From contig LQXN01000061.1 of assembly GCA_001648575.1 (NCBI GenBank), positions 1 through 64,000 of the forward strand: 64,000 nucleotides of DNA, written 5' to 3'. Both the position numbers and the translations under genes were made by a program. The stretch's first letter is position 1. The number at the start of each line of letters is the position of its first letter. Origin of the DNA: Sutcliffiella horikoshii DSM 8719. GTDB lineage: Bacteria; Bacillota; Bacilli; Bacillales; Bacillaceae_I. Under the pieces are notes generated by a model. That model saw only the letters and a list, made by a program, of their open reading frames with translations. It had not been told where the DNA came from and made no database searches. This document shows positions 29,105-38,313 of this stretch, in pieces.

Positions 29105-29803
29105 TTAAAAGTAGTTTTCTTGCAGGAAGTCCACCTTTTCTTTTGTTATCATCGCCTGCTCCTCCATGCCTTCAAATGTGACGATATAGGAGTTCTTCGC
29201 ATAGAGGGAGAAGTTTTTCACATGATGTATGTTTATGATGAAGGAACGGTGAGAACGGAGGAAATCACGTTCTCGCAGTTCCCCTTCCAGCTCATTCAAT
29301 GTTTGATAGGTTTTAATTGGGCCGCTTTTTGTAAAGATGGTGGTGGAGCGACCAGACCGCTCGATAAAGACGATATCCTTCTTCTGGACAATATGGATGT
29401 CGTTTTTTTGCTTAAGGTAAAGCCGGCCGGCAATATCAGCAGACTTGTTTTTCTCAAGCAGCCTTTCAATACTTTTGACAAGCCTGTCCTTTGGATATGG
29501 CTTCATGATGTAGTCATGCACATTCAGCTCAAAGGCATGCACCGCATAACCGCTCGTTCCGGTTACAAAGATGACGGAGATATTCAATGCATGTGAGTGG
29601 ATGATGTCTGCAAGCTCATAGCCTGAGAGATTCGGCATTTCAATGTCTGCGATTAACAGGTCTACCTCTTCTTTTTTTATATGTTCATAGGCTTCTTCGG
29701 CAGATTGGGTGGAAAAGACGATCTCCACATTCGGCATGCCTGTTACGATGCCGTTAAGTTTATCCAAATCTATGTATCTGTCATCTACAAGACCAACCCT
29801 CAT
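29105..29803 (-). CDS. natR: LytTR response regulator NatR-like
   Basis: A 232-residue regulator. The receiver domain has the acidic pocket DDR (residues 7-9), phospho-acceptor Asp in LLIADIEMP (about 54), Thr in VTGTSG and Lys in MKPYP (about 102-106). A LytTR DNA-binding domain follows (about 130-230, IVFIERSGRSTTIFTKSG, FLRSHRSFIINI). I start at MRVGLVDD (29803) with AGGTGAGG 8 bases upstream; a 12-residue extension is open but unlike family members. It is divergent from natAB, and the intergenic region carries two direct repeats that fit a LytTR site. Confidence 0.86.
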   Translation of the reverse strand: MRVGLVDDRYIDLDKLNGIVTGMPNVEIVFSTQSAEEAYEHIKKEEVDLLIADIEMPNLSGYELADIIHSHALNISVIFVTGTSGYAVHAFELNVHDYIMKPYPKDRLVKSIERLLEKNKSADIAGRLYLKQKNDIHIVQKKDIVFIERSGRSTTIFTKSGPIKTYQTLNELEGELRERDFLRSHRSFIINIHHVKNFSLYAKNSYIVTFEGMEEQAMITKEKVDFLQENYF

Positions 29804-29890
29804 TGTTTTCGCCTCACCTTGTTGTATATTGCATCCCATTTCAAGGGTATTTGCCTTTATTTTACCATTAAAAAGTGCAGAATAGTCATT

Positions 29891-29921
29891 TTCGCGACAT
29901 CAAATGGAATATTCGCGACAT
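29891..29921 (+). promoter_or_regulatory. putative NatR binding site upstream of natA
   Basis: Perfect 10-bp direct repeats TTCGCGACAT at 29891-29900 and 29912-29921, 21 bp apart (two helical turns), in the natR-natA divergent region. LytTR regulators bind paired direct repeats with about this spacing, so this is the likely activator site for natAB. Confidence 0.6.
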
Positions 29922-29989
29922 AACTAGAGATTCACTCGAAGAATCTTTGTATGATGAAAACAAGAAATCAAACAGACGGGGTGAGGAAC

Positions 29990-30742
29990 ATGATTGAAAT
30001 CAACCAAGTGACAAAGAAGTTCCAGGATAAGAAGGTGTATGTGACGGCGGTTAAGCATGTGACATTTACTGTTAATGCAGGACAGGTGGTTGGCCTGCTT
30101 GGTGAAAACGGCGCAGGGAAAACGACGCTTCTGCGGTCGATCGCAACTCTTTTGACGCCGACAGATGGTTCCATCAAAGTTGGTGGGTTCGATACAGTGA
30201 AGAACCCAGATGCCATCAAAAGAAAAATCGGAGTACTTTTCGGTGGAGAAACAGGTTTATACGACCGACTGACTGCCAGGGAGAACCTGGAATACTTTGC
30301 AACCTTATATGGCTTGAGCAAGCATGAGACAAAGGTGCGGATTGACGAATTGGCTAAAATGTTCGGAATGAAAGATTATATGAATCGGAAGGTCGGGGGA
30401 TTTTCAAAAGGGATGCGTCAAAAAGTGGCCATCGCCCGCACGCTGATCCATAACCCGGACATCATCCTCTTCGATGAACCGACAACAGGATTGGATATCA
30501 CGTCTTCCAACGTATTCCGCCAGCTGGTCCATCAGCTGAAGCGTGATGGGAAAACGATCATCTTCTCGAGTCACATCATGGAAGAGGTCAGCCTGTTGTG
30601 CGACTCGGTGGCGATGATGCATAAAGGCGAGCTTGTCCATCATGGTTCATTGGAAGATTTGTATAAATCAGAAGGTTCTAGGGATCTTAATTACATTTTC
30701 ATGAGCAAACTTGTAAGGGGGAATGAGCACTATGCTTCGTAA
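29990..30742 (+). CDS. natA: Na+ efflux ABC transporter, ATP-binding subunit NatA
   Basis: A 250-residue ABC ATPase: Walker A GENGAGKTT (about residues 36-44), signature FSKGMRQKVAIA (about 133-144), Walker B IILFDEPTTGLD (about 156-167) and H-loop SSHIMEE (about 190). With NatB it exports sodium in B. subtilis. I start at MIEINQ (29990), with GTGAGG just upstream, and not 13 codons earlier where no binding site is seen. It ends overlapping the start region of natB. Confidence 0.86.
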   Translation: MIEINQVTKKFQDKKVYVTAVKHVTFTVNAGQVVGLLGENGAGKTTLLRSIATLLTPTDGSIKVGGFDTVKNPDAIKRKIGVLFGGETGLYDRLTARENLEYFATLYGLSKHETKVRIDELAKMFGMKDYMNRKVGGFSKGMRQKVAIARTLIHNPDIILFDEPTTGLDITSSNVFRQLVHQLKRDGKTIIFSSHIMEEVSLLCDSVAMMHKGELVHHGSLEDLYKSEGSRDLNYIFMSKLVRGNEHYAS

Positions 30743-31889
30743 AATATATTTTAAAGAAATGAAAGATTCGTTCCGAGATAAACGCACACTACTATTAACA
30801 GTGTTATTGCCGATTGTGATGATGACAGGGCTTGTATTATTTTATGAAAGCATGCTGTCTGATGGGGACGGGGAAGTCTTTACGCTTGCTGTGAATGAGT
30901 CCTTCGGAGTTCAGGAAGAAGCATTGTTTGTTGGAGTAGATAATATTGAATTTGTAAAAGCTGCCGACCCTGAAGCTGTGGTAGGTGATGGGGATGCCCA
31001 GGCGGCATTGATAATGGAAAGTGGATTTATGGAGAAAGTAGAGAATGGGGAAGCGGCTGGTGTGACGCTTGTAGGAAACTCATTCAGTCAAAACTCCTCC
31101 ATTCTGATGGGGCAGGTTACAGCTGCCCTAGGAAACTATGAAAAAGTTGTGATTGCAGATCGTTTGGAGGCACAGGGAACACCTCAAGAGCTTGTTCAAC
31201 CTTTTACAATTGAGCAAAAAGAACTGACAGAAGAGACAGCAGGAATCAATATGATCGCGATGCTCGTGCCGATGATTCTTGCGCTTGCAATCGGGATTGG
31301 CGCAACCCCATCCTCTTCTGATCTATTTGCAGGTGAAAAAGAGAAGAAGACAATGGAAGCATTATTGATGACACCAGTGAATCGCTTGACCCTACTATTT
31401 GCAAAATGGTTGACGATATCAACCATTGGGGCACTGACTGGAATGATAACATTGATTGTTGTTGCGATGGAGATAACCTTCTTGACCGAGAACATGAAAA
31501 ATGCCATTTCATTTGGTGAGAATGTGTATCTTGTCGTTGGGTTTGCCCTACTTGTTTCCATTGTCTATGCAATGTTCATTGCTACCTTGTTAATGATTAC
31601 AAGCATCATGGCGAAAACGGTAAAAGAATCCCAAAGCTATGGTACACCAATCCTGATGGTTGCAGTATTCCCAATAATGATTATCTCAGGAATCGGAATC
31701 AATGAACTGACAGTGCAACATTTTGCAATTCCAATAATGAACATCTTTACAATCCTAAAAGAACTAAGCTTCGGCATCATCAACTACGAACACCTTGCCA
31801 TCATGATCGGAAGCAACCTGCTCTGCATCATCGTAGCATTTGTTATAGCGAGAATCATGTTCTTGAAAGATAAATGGGTGATGAACTGA
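30732..31889 (+). CDS. natB: Na+ efflux ABC transporter, permease subunit NatB
   Basis: A 385-residue ABC-2 type permease with one N-terminal membrane helix (about residues 18-38), an extracellular loop of about 140 residues, then five helices (about 180-380) including the block with SDLFAGEKEKKTMEALLMTP, typical of the NatB/CcmB-like class. Of two in-frame ATGs the second (30732) fits the AAGGGGG site by spacing; the first at 30723 is nearly on top of it. The coding region overlaps natA and is translationally coupled. Confidence 0.85.
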   Translation: MLRKIYFKEMKDSFRDKRTLLLTVLLPIVMMTGLVLFYESMLSDGDGEVFTLAVNESFGVQEEALFVGVDNIEFVKAADPEAVVGDGDAQAALIMESGFMEKVENGEAAGVTLVGNSFSQNSSILMGQVTAALGNYEKVVIADRLEAQGTPQELVQPFTIEQKELTEETAGINMIAMLVPMILALAIGIGATPSSSDLFAGEKEKKTMEALLMTPVNRLTLLFAKWLTISTIGALTGMITLIVVAMEITFLTENMKNAISFGENVYLVVGFALLVSIVYAMFIATLLMITSIMAKTVKESQSYGTPILMVAVFPIMIISGIGINELTVQHFAIPIMNIFTILKELSFGIINYEHLAIMIGSNLLCIIVAFVIARIMFLKDKWVMN

Positions 31890-31944
31890 TTTTGAGGTGG
31901 GAGGCAGCGGGTGGCGGTGCTGCTGAGCTTTAAAGTGGTGAAGA

Positions 31945-31956
31945 GGGGTCTGACCC
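31945..31956. repeat. dispersed palindrome GGGGTCTGACCC
   Basis: One of four copies in the window (also 37798, 60324, 60367). This one is followed by TCAGTGAGTTAAAGCGGTAA, very similar to the sequence after the 60324 copy. It sits just downstream of natB. Confidence 0.7.
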
Positions 31957-31979
31957 TCAGTGAGTTAAAGCGGTAAAGT

Positions 31980-32015
31980 AAGAGCTCTCTTTTTAGAAGG
32001 GGGCTCTATTTTTTT
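31980..32015 (+). terminator. terminator of natAB
   Basis: AAGAGCTCTCTTTTTAGAAG, GGGGCTCT then T-run; homologous to the terminator after mtlD at 37833, as part of a longer duplicated segment. Confidence 0.65.
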
Positions 32016-32024
32016 GGTGGTGGT

Positions 32025-32240
32025 GGGGGAGTTAGGTTGGGGGAGATTTTGGTTGCTGGTCGGGGGTGTCGGGTTGTGACGGATGTTGTCGTTTGGCATG
32101 TATTGGGGGGAGTTTGGAAAGTATTTGGGCTTAAACGGACAGTAAATTTGATTTTTGGAAAGTATTTGGCCGCGAACGGAAAGTAAATGCCTCCGTTTGG
32201 AAAGTAAACTCAGAAATTACCCCTACCTGTATGGGTATCC
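32025..32240. repeat. 215-bp direct repeat, copy upstream of mtl operon
   Basis: Nearly identical (about four substitutions by eye) to 37922-38136. It contains GGTTGCTGGTCGGGGGTGTC and, in its second half, an approximately 21-bp periodic array: GGAAAGT or GGACAGT at 32116, 32137, 32157, 32178 and 32199. It is non-coding. The two copies enclose the mannitol operon. Confidence 0.9.
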
Positions 32241-32393
32241 CATTGCTTGCTTAAATCATTCCGCAACAAAACCCAATCATGTTAACTCAACACCCCAACA
32301 TCCAGCACTTTTCACGCAGTATTCCACCCATTAATTTAATTATGTCAACAATAAGTTTGCCAAATGGGTCTTTAGTAACAATGGATTGTTGGA

Positions 32394-32407
32394 TGAAACC
32401 GCTTTAT
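32394..32407 (+). promoter_or_regulatory. possible CcpA cre site upstream of mtlA
   Basis: TGAAACCGCTTTAT matches the cre consensus TGWAANCGNTNWCA at 12 of 14 positions. TTATCATA (32404-32411) and TATGATAA are inverted around 32420 and might be an MtlR operator. Known biology (CcpA repression and MtlR activation of mtl) supports this; the match is imperfect. Confidence 0.4.
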
Positions 32408-32448
32408 CATAAAGTTAAGCAATAATTATATGATAAGGGGGCATTAAA

Positions 32449-33873
32449 ATGAGCTCTGAGACAAAATCATCTTCTAACTTCAAAGTGAAAATACAGCGTT
32501 TTGGTAGTCATCTTAGTGGAATGATCATGCCGAATATTGGGGCGTTCATCGCATGGGGACTTATAACTGCATTATTTATACCAACCGGCTGGTGGCCGAA
32601 CGAGGAATTGGCGAAACTTGTGGATCCAATGATCCTTTTCTTGTTGCCGATCTTGATCGGTTTTACGGGAGGACGCCTTGTTTATGACATCCGCGGTGGG
32701 GTTGTCGGAGCAACTGCGACCATGGGGGTTATCGTCGGAGCGGATATTCCGATGTTCCTTGGTGCGATGGTGATGGGTCCGCTTGGTGGATATGCGATCA
32801 AGAAGTTTGACCAAGCGATTGATGGGAAGGTAAGACAAGGTTTTGAAATGCTTGTGAACAACTTTTCTGCCGGGATTATTGCCGGTATCCTTACGATCAT
32901 CGGGTTCAAAGGTATCGGCCCGATTGTCTTAACACTGAACAAGACGTTAGCTGCCGGAGTGGAAACGCTAGTACAGGCGAACCTGCTTCCGCTTGCAAGT
33001 ATCATTATCGAGCCTGCGAAAGTACTTTTCTTAAACAATGCGATAAACCACGGGATCTTAGGTCCGATTGGAATTGAACAGGCCGCACGTGAAGGGATGT
33101 CCATCTTATTCCTTCTTGAAGCGAACCCTGGGCCAGGTCTTGGAATCTTGTTGGCATTTGTTTTCTTTGGGAAAGGCATGGCCAAACAATCCGCTTCAGG
33201 TGCAACGGTCATCCACTTCTTTGGTGGTATCCATGAAATCTACTTCCCGTATATCCTGATGAAGCCTGCGCTAATACTGGCAGCAATCGGTGGGGGAGCA
33301 GCTGGTGTATTCACACTTCTATTGTTTAACGGAGGACTGGTTGCAGCACCATCGCCTGGTAGTATTTTTGCAGTCGCTGCAATGGCGCCAAGAGGCGGGT
33401 TCCTAGCTGTCATGGCTGGTGTGCTTGTAGCTGCTACTGTTTCCTTCTTGATTGCATCTGTCATTTTAAAAGGTTCTAAAGCAACTGACGATGACTTGGC
33501 AAAAGCAACAGAAAAGACTTCTGCATTAAAAGGAAAAGAAAGCAGAGCGAGCTCTCTGATTGTAAAAGAAGAGGAAGCCCCTGCTACAGTGGAAGAAAAA
33601 GAATTAAACAAAATCATCTTTGCGTGTGATGCAGGAATGGGTTCTAGTGCCATGGGTGCATCCATAATGAAGAATAAAGTGAAAAAAGCAGGATTGTCGA
33701 TTGATGTGGCAAACTCCTCCATCAGTAACATCCCAATGGACGCTGACATCGTCATTACTCATAAGGATCTGACAGACCGTGCGAAAGCGAAGCATCCTGA
33801 TGCGGCTCATATTTCTGTTGAGAACTTCCTGAACAGCCCTAAATATGATGAGCTTATTGAAAAACTGAAATAA
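32449..33873 (+). CDS. mtlA: Mannitol PTS permease, EIICB component
   Basis: A 474-residue membrane permease that imports and phosphorylates mannitol. The EIIC domain (about residues 15-345) has eight or more hydrophobic segments and the conserved GGIHEIYFPYILMKP (about 262-276). After a charged linker (about 345-385), the EIIB domain has the phosphorylated Cys in IIFACDAGMGSSAMGAS (about residue 394). There is no fused EIIA; that part is MtlF downstream. A GGGGGC site precedes the ATG. A terminator separates it from mtlR, giving lower expression of the regulator. Confidence 0.95.
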   Translation: MSSETKSSSNFKVKIQRFGSHLSGMIMPNIGAFIAWGLITALFIPTGWWPNEELAKLVDPMILFLLPILIGFTGGRLVYDIRGGVVGATATMGVIVGADIPMFLGAMVMGPLGGYAIKKFDQAIDGKVRQGFEMLVNNFSAGIIAGILTIIGFKGIGPIVLTLNKTLAAGVETLVQANLLPLASIIIEPAKVLFLNNAINHGILGPIGIEQAAREGMSILFLLEANPGPGLGILLAFVFFGKGMAKQSASGATVIHFFGGIHEIYFPYILMKPALILAAIGGGAAGVFTLLLFNGGLVAAPSPGSIFAVAAMAPRGGFLAVMAGVLVAATVSFLIASVILKGSKATDDDLAKATEKTSALKGKESRASSLIVKEEEAPATVEEKELNKIIFACDAGMGSSAMGASIMKNKVKKAGLSIDVANSSISNIPMDADIVITHKDLTDRAKAKHPDAAHISVENFLNSPKYDELIEKLK

Positions 33874-33879
33874 TTATAA

Positions 33880-33918
33880 AAAAGAAGGAATAGAGTGATG
33901 ACTCTCTCCTTCTTTTTT
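33880..33918 (+). terminator. terminator after mtlA
   Basis: AAGAAGGAATAGAGT, loop, ACTCTCTCCTTCTT then T-run; an attenuating terminator between mtlA and mtlR. Confidence 0.85.
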
Positions 33919-34088
33919 GCATATCGGATTGGGAAAGTGAAAAGTTGCCGTTATTAACTTTTGTCAACAATGAACCTGACGAATCCTTATTTTCCTTTCG
34001 TTGAATCAATAAAATAGGTGATTTATGATGAAACTATAAGCATAGTATTTAAATCTTGTCACCATCCAAGGGTAATGGAGTGAGAGCT

Positions 34089-36221
34089 ATGTATGTTACC
34101 GCAAGAGAGCGACAGATCCTGGAGATTCTTTTATCAACGGACAAAGAATTGACAGTCGGTGATCTGGCAAACGAAATACATGTAAGTACCCGAACCATCC
34201 ATCGTGATCTGAAGGAAGTTGAGGGAACCTTAGCACAGTTTCAATTATCATTAATAAAAAAATCAGGTGTGGGTGTCCAGATAATCGGGGAACAAGAAAA
34301 TATAGAACATTTAAAGCTCTTTCTTTTTAATGTGGATCATAATCAGTACACCGCGGAAGAAAGGCAGACCATCATTTTATGTGCATTGTTGGAATCGGTT
34401 GAACCGGTCAAGCTGATTGCGCTGGCAAATGATTTGAATGTCACAATTGCGACGGTAAGTAATGATCTTAATAAAGTGGAGGAGCGGTTGAATCAATTTC
34501 CCAATCTGTCACTGATTCGCAAAAGAGGTTATGGGGTGCAGATCGAAGGCGATGAGAATGCCAAACGCAAAGCGATGAGCAAGGTAATCGCTGAGAATGT
34601 CGATGAATATGAGCTGCTGAGCCTTATAAAAGAGAGTATCCAAAAGAAAAGCAAGCAGTCATCAGATCCGATATCAGAGCGATTGCTCGGCCTTGTGGAG
34701 AAGAAGAATCTGCATATTGTAGAGCGGACTGTGGATGAAATGAACAAGGAGCTTCCTTATTCCATCGCGGACAGTGCATATATGGGGCTTGTTGTCCACC
34801 TGGCATTGGCGATGGAGCGGATCATGCGCGGGGAGAATATCACAATCGATCAGAGCTACCTTTCCGAACTCGAAGGGACGCCTGAATACATGATTGCCAA
34901 AAAAATCATTGAGAAGCTGGAAAAAGTATATCAAACAGAAATTCCGGTTGCGGAAATTGGCTACATCACCATGCATTTAAGAGGAGCAAAGTTAAGGCAG
35001 GACAAGGAATATTTTGCAGAAGAAGCTGGAATGCAGGATGCGTTAAAAGCTAAGCATCTCATCCGGTATGTAGAAAAAAGGATTCACCAGAATCTATCAG
35101 ACAACCCTTCTTTATTGCAAGGACTTGTTGCCCACCTTGGCCCGGCATTATTCCGCATCAAGCAAAACATGGGTATAACGAATCCGCTCCTAGCAAGGAT
35201 CAAGACAGAATATGCAGAGTTGTTTTTGATTATAAAAGAAGGGGTCGAGGTGACATTTCCTGATCTTTCTGTTCCGGATGAAGAGGTGGGTTTTCTAGTC
35301 ATGCACTTTGGATCTGTCCTGTTGAACATCCACCAAGGCAGTCCTCTTCACGCTCTTGTCGTTTGTTCCACAGGCATCGGAACCTCAAAAATGCTGGCGA
35401 CAAGGCTGCAAAAAGAAATTCCAGAGATAAAGGTGTGTCAGAATGTATCCCTGTTTGAGTTAAATCAGTTGAATCACGAAAACTATGACTTAATCATTTC
35501 GACGATAAGGTTGCCTGATTTCAACAGGGAATATTTCATCGTCAATCCGATTCTAACCGAAGAAGAAGTAGACAAAATCAAACAGTTTATTTATAAGCAG
35601 CATAAAAGTAAGTTAATAGAAATAAAGGGGAATCAAGGACTAGAAGCTGCCTCTTATTATTCAGAACTTCCTAAAGAAGCAGTGGCGGAAAATCTGGAAA
35701 AAATCTCCCTTTATTCAAAAACAGTTTCCACCTTGTTGAAGGGCTTTATTTTTAAAAAGGGGGAAGATGGTGATTCCATTCGGAGTGCACTGCAGAATCT
35801 GTGCATGGAATTGCGACATATGGAGCAGCTTTCGAATGCGCAACAGGTTCTCCAAGACCTTTTTGCGAGGGAAAAGCTTGGCGGACTTGGGATACCGGGT
35901 ACAAAGCTTGCATTGTTCCACGCGAAAAGCGAGGCTGTTAAACAACCATCTTTCTCTATTTTCAAGCTGAACCATCCAAGTCCTACTACAGGTATGGATC
36001 AACTGCCAATGGAAGTAGAATCGGTCTTGCTCCTTCTTGCTCCTTCTGAGGTGGAAAAGGAGAGTTTGGAAGTATTGAGTCATATCAGTGCTTCCATTAT
36101 AGAGGATGAACGAAGCGTAGCTAGATTTGAATCAGGGGACGAGATTGCGATCGGGAAGCATCTCGCCGCAACACTGAATCACTATTTTAACGAAAAATTA
36201 TCAGAATTAAGGAGTGTTTGA
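34089..36221 (+). CDS. mtlR: Mannitol operon transcriptional activator MtlR
   Basis: A 710-residue PTS-controlled activator. In order: DeoR/HTH_11 domain with TVGDLANEIHVSTRTIHRDL (about 21-40), second HTH (Mga-like, about 90-150), PRD1 (about 180-290), PRD2 (about 295-400), EIIB-Gat-like domain with Cys in VVCSTGIGTSKMLA (about 420), and an EIIA-like C-terminal domain (about 560-710). HPr and EII phosphorylation sets its activity. I start at MYVTARER (34089), where GGAGTGAG is well placed; the frame opens 11 codons earlier at a TTG without a site. It is 3 bases upstream of mtlF. Confidence 0.94.
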   Translation: MYVTARERQILEILLSTDKELTVGDLANEIHVSTRTIHRDLKEVEGTLAQFQLSLIKKSGVGVQIIGEQENIEHLKLFLFNVDHNQYTAEERQTIILCALLESVEPVKLIALANDLNVTIATVSNDLNKVEERLNQFPNLSLIRKRGYGVQIEGDENAKRKAMSKVIAENVDEYELLSLIKESIQKKSKQSSDPISERLLGLVEKKNLHIVERTVDEMNKELPYSIADSAYMGLVVHLALAMERIMRGENITIDQSYLSELEGTPEYMIAKKIIEKLEKVYQTEIPVAEIGYITMHLRGAKLRQDKEYFAEEAGMQDALKAKHLIRYVEKRIHQNLSDNPSLLQGLVAHLGPALFRIKQNMGITNPLLARIKTEYAELFLIIKEGVEVTFPDLSVPDEEVGFLVMHFGSVLLNIHQGSPLHALVVCSTGIGTSKMLATRLQKEIPEIKVCQNVSLFELNQLNHENYDLIISTIRLPDFNREYFIVNPILTEEEVDKIKQFIYKQHKSKLIEIKGNQGLEAASYYSELPKEAVAENLEKISLYSKTVSTLLKGFIFKKGEDGDSIRSALQNLCMELRHMEQLSNAQQVLQDLFAREKLGGLGIPGTKLALFHAKSEAVKQPSFSIFKLNHPSPTTGMDQLPMEVESVLLLLAPSEVEKESLEVLSHISASIIEDERSVARFESGDEIAIGKHLAATLNHYFNEKLSELRSV

Positions 36222-36224
36222 ATC

Positions 36225-36662
36225 ATGACTTTACCAATCTTAGCAAAAGAAAACATTTTATTGAATACATCTGTGGGAACAAAAGAGGAAGCCATCAAGA
36301 AGACAGGACAATTGCTAGTGGACCGCGGTTATGTAGAAGCGGCCTATATAGAAAAAATGTTAGAGCGTGAGGAATTGACATCCACATACATGGGTAACTT
36401 CGTCGCGATCCCGCACGGTACGGAGGATGCCAAGAAAGCGGTGAAAGAATCCGGCATCGCTATCCTGCAAGTTCCAGATGGTGTGGAATTTGGTGCAGGC
36501 AATGAAGTGAAATTATTGATTGGTATTGCAGGGAAAGGCGATGAACACTTGGAAATCCTTTCGCAAATTGCGATTGTCTGCTCTGAAGAAGAAAATGTTC
36601 AGCAGATTGTGAAGGCAACATCTGCTGAAGAGATCCTTGAGCTGTTTGAAGGAGTCCAATAA
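36225..36662 (+). CDS. mtlF: Mannitol-specific PTS EIIA component
   Basis: A 145-residue cytoplasmic phosphocarrier passing phosphate from HPr to the EIIB domain of MtlA. The EIIA-fructose/mannitol motif with active-site His is GNFVAIPHGTEDAKKAV (His about residue 65), and the C-terminal KGDEHLEILSQIA is the family pattern. The start is 3 bases after mtlR and its stop 1 base before mtlD, a tightly packed operon. Confidence 0.95.
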   Translation: MTLPILAKENILLNTSVGTKEEAIKKTGQLLVDRGYVEAAYIEKMLEREELTSTYMGNFVAIPHGTEDAKKAVKESGIAILQVPDGVEFGAGNEVKLLIGIAGKGDEHLEILSQIAIVCSEEENVQQIVKATSAEEILELFEGVQ

Positions 36663-36663
36663 C

Positions 36664-37806
36664 ATGAAGGCACTACATTATGGTGCCGGCAATATCGGCA
36701 GGGGTTTTATCGGAGCATTGCTTTACCAGGCAGGCTATGCCACAACTTTCGTGGATGTAAACAGTGAGATAGTGGATTTGATCAATGAGAAAAAAGAGTA
36801 TCGAGTGATACTAGCTGATAAGACAAAGGATGAGTTGATTGTACGTAATGTGTCAGCCATCAACAGCATGGAAAAACCTGAGGAATTAAAAGCGGCAATT
36901 ATGGAGGCGGATATTATTACTACCGCAGTCGGTCCATCCATCCTGCCGATCATTGCGAAGTCACTTGTTAGTGGATTGCGTAAACGTGTGGAAATCAACA
37001 AAGCGCCGTTGAACATCATAGCATGTGAAAACCTTATTGGCGGAAGCTCCTTGTTGAAACAGCATGTATATGAAGGTCTTGCTCCGGAAGAAGTCGTGTT
37101 ATTCGATGAACTGTTCGCCTTCCCAGATGCTGCGGTCGACCGGATTGTACCAAATCAAACAAAAGCTGACAAGTTGATGGTCACAGTAGAACCATACTAT
37201 GAGTGGGTAGTGGATGAGTCTGCACTTGTCGGAGAAACTCCAGCTATTGAAGGGGTCACCTTTGTTCCTGATTTGACACCATATATTGAACGCAAGCTGT
37301 TCACGGTGAATACAGGTCATGCCACCGTTGCCTATTTAGGGAATCAGAAGGGCTACAAAACGATAGACGAATCCTTGACAGATGAAAAGGTCCGCGAAAT
37401 AGCCGAGTCCGCATTAAAGGAAACGGGAATGGTCCTTGTCGGAAAATATGGCTTCGATAAAAAAGAACATGAGGCATATATCTCCAAGATCCTCTCCAGG
37501 TTTGAAAACACCTATATTACGGATGATGTCACAAGGGTAGGGCGAGCTCCATTAAGAAAGCTTGGCGGGAACGACCGCCTAATCGGACCGGCAAAACAAT
37601 ACCTGGAACTATTCGGTCACCCACCAACAAACCTGATAAAAGCAATCGCAGCAGCAATCACCTACGACATCCCAGAAGATGAAGAAGCACAGACAATCCA
37701 ACAACTAATCCGTCAAAAAGGCCTGCAACAAGCCATCACAGAAATAACCGGACTTGAAATGGGTAATCCTATAGCGGAGGAGATTGTGAATGAAGTAGGG
37801 GTCTGA
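36664..37806 (+). CDS. mtlD: Mannitol-1-phosphate 5-dehydrogenase
   Basis: A 380-residue NAD-dependent polyol dehydrogenase oxidising mannitol 1-phosphate to fructose 6-phosphate. The N-terminal Rossmann motif is HYGAGNIGRGFIG (residues 4-16), and the catalytic-site block KLFTVNTGHATVAYLG (Lys/Asn/His, about 208-223) is typical of the family. I start at MKALHYG (36664), behind GGAGTCC, since the upstream codons overlap mtlF. Its final codons and TGA stop lie inside the dispersed palindrome GGGGTCTGACCC, so the C-terminus has been shaped by that repeat. Confidence 0.95.
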   Translation: MKALHYGAGNIGRGFIGALLYQAGYATTFVDVNSEIVDLINEKKEYRVILADKTKDELIVRNVSAINSMEKPEELKAAIMEADIITTAVGPSILPIIAKSLVSGLRKRVEINKAPLNIIACENLIGGSSLLKQHVYEGLAPEEVVLFDELFAFPDAAVDRIVPNQTKADKLMVTVEPYYEWVVDESALVGETPAIEGVTFVPDLTPYIERKLFTVNTGHATVAYLGNQKGYKTIDESLTDEKVREIAESALKETGMVLVGKYGFDKKEHEAYISKILSRFENTYITDDVTRVGRAPLRKLGGNDRLIGPAKQYLELFGHPPTNLIKAIAAAITYDIPEDEEAQTIQQLIRQKGLQQAITEITGLEMGNPIAEEIVNEVGV

Positions 37807-37809
37807 CCC
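37798..37809. repeat. dispersed palindrome GGGGTCTGACCC over the mtlD stop
   Basis: The palindrome provides the last sense codons (GGG GTC) and stop TGA of mtlD. The sequence after it (GTTAATGCGTTAAAGTAAGA) resembles that after the 31945 copy. Confidence 0.7.
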
Positions 37810-37832
37810 GCTGTGCGTTAATGCGTTAAAGT

Positions 37833-37865
37833 AAGAGCCTCTTTTTTAGAAAGGGGCTCTTTTTA
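37833..37865 (+). terminator. terminator of mtl operon
   Basis: AAGAGCCTCTTTTTTAG, then AAAGGGGCTCTTTTT. It is related to the natAB terminator at 31980, consistent with duplication of the whole flanking segment. Confidence 0.75.
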
Positions 37866-37921
37866 TGTTTGGTGGAGTGCTAGTAGGGAAGGGGCTGCTT
37901 ACTTAGTAGGGTGGGGGTGGG

Positions 37922-38136
37922 GTGGAGTTAGGTTGGGGGAGATTTTGGTTGCTGGTCGGGGGTGTCGGGTTGTGACGAATGTTGTCGTTTGGCATGTATT
38001 GGGGGGAGCTTGGAAAGTATTTGGGCTTGAACGGACAGTAAATTTGATTTTTGGAAAGTATTTGGCCGCGAACGGAAAGTAAATGCCTCCGTTTGGAAAG
38101 TAAACTCAGAAATTACCCCTACCTGTACGGGTATCC
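37922..38136. repeat. 215-bp direct repeat, copy downstream of mtl operon
   Basis: Second copy of the repeat at 32025-32240, same orientation, offset 5896 bp, with roughly four mismatches. It contains the same 21-bp-phased GGAAAGT array. About 175 bases then separate it from the PH-domain gene, with no feature I can name. Confidence 0.9.
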
Positions 38137-38313
38137 AAAGTGCGGGATGCCCCAAGTCACCCCTCAAGACAGTCAATCCACCAATTTTTCCACAAATAAC
38201 TGCATCCACAGGCAGGATTCAATCGAACATTTGTTTAATTCTATCAATATCGAGGGGCAAATCAACCAAAAAATCCTTCGCCAATTAATATTCAAACCCA
38301 AGGAGGAAGATAC

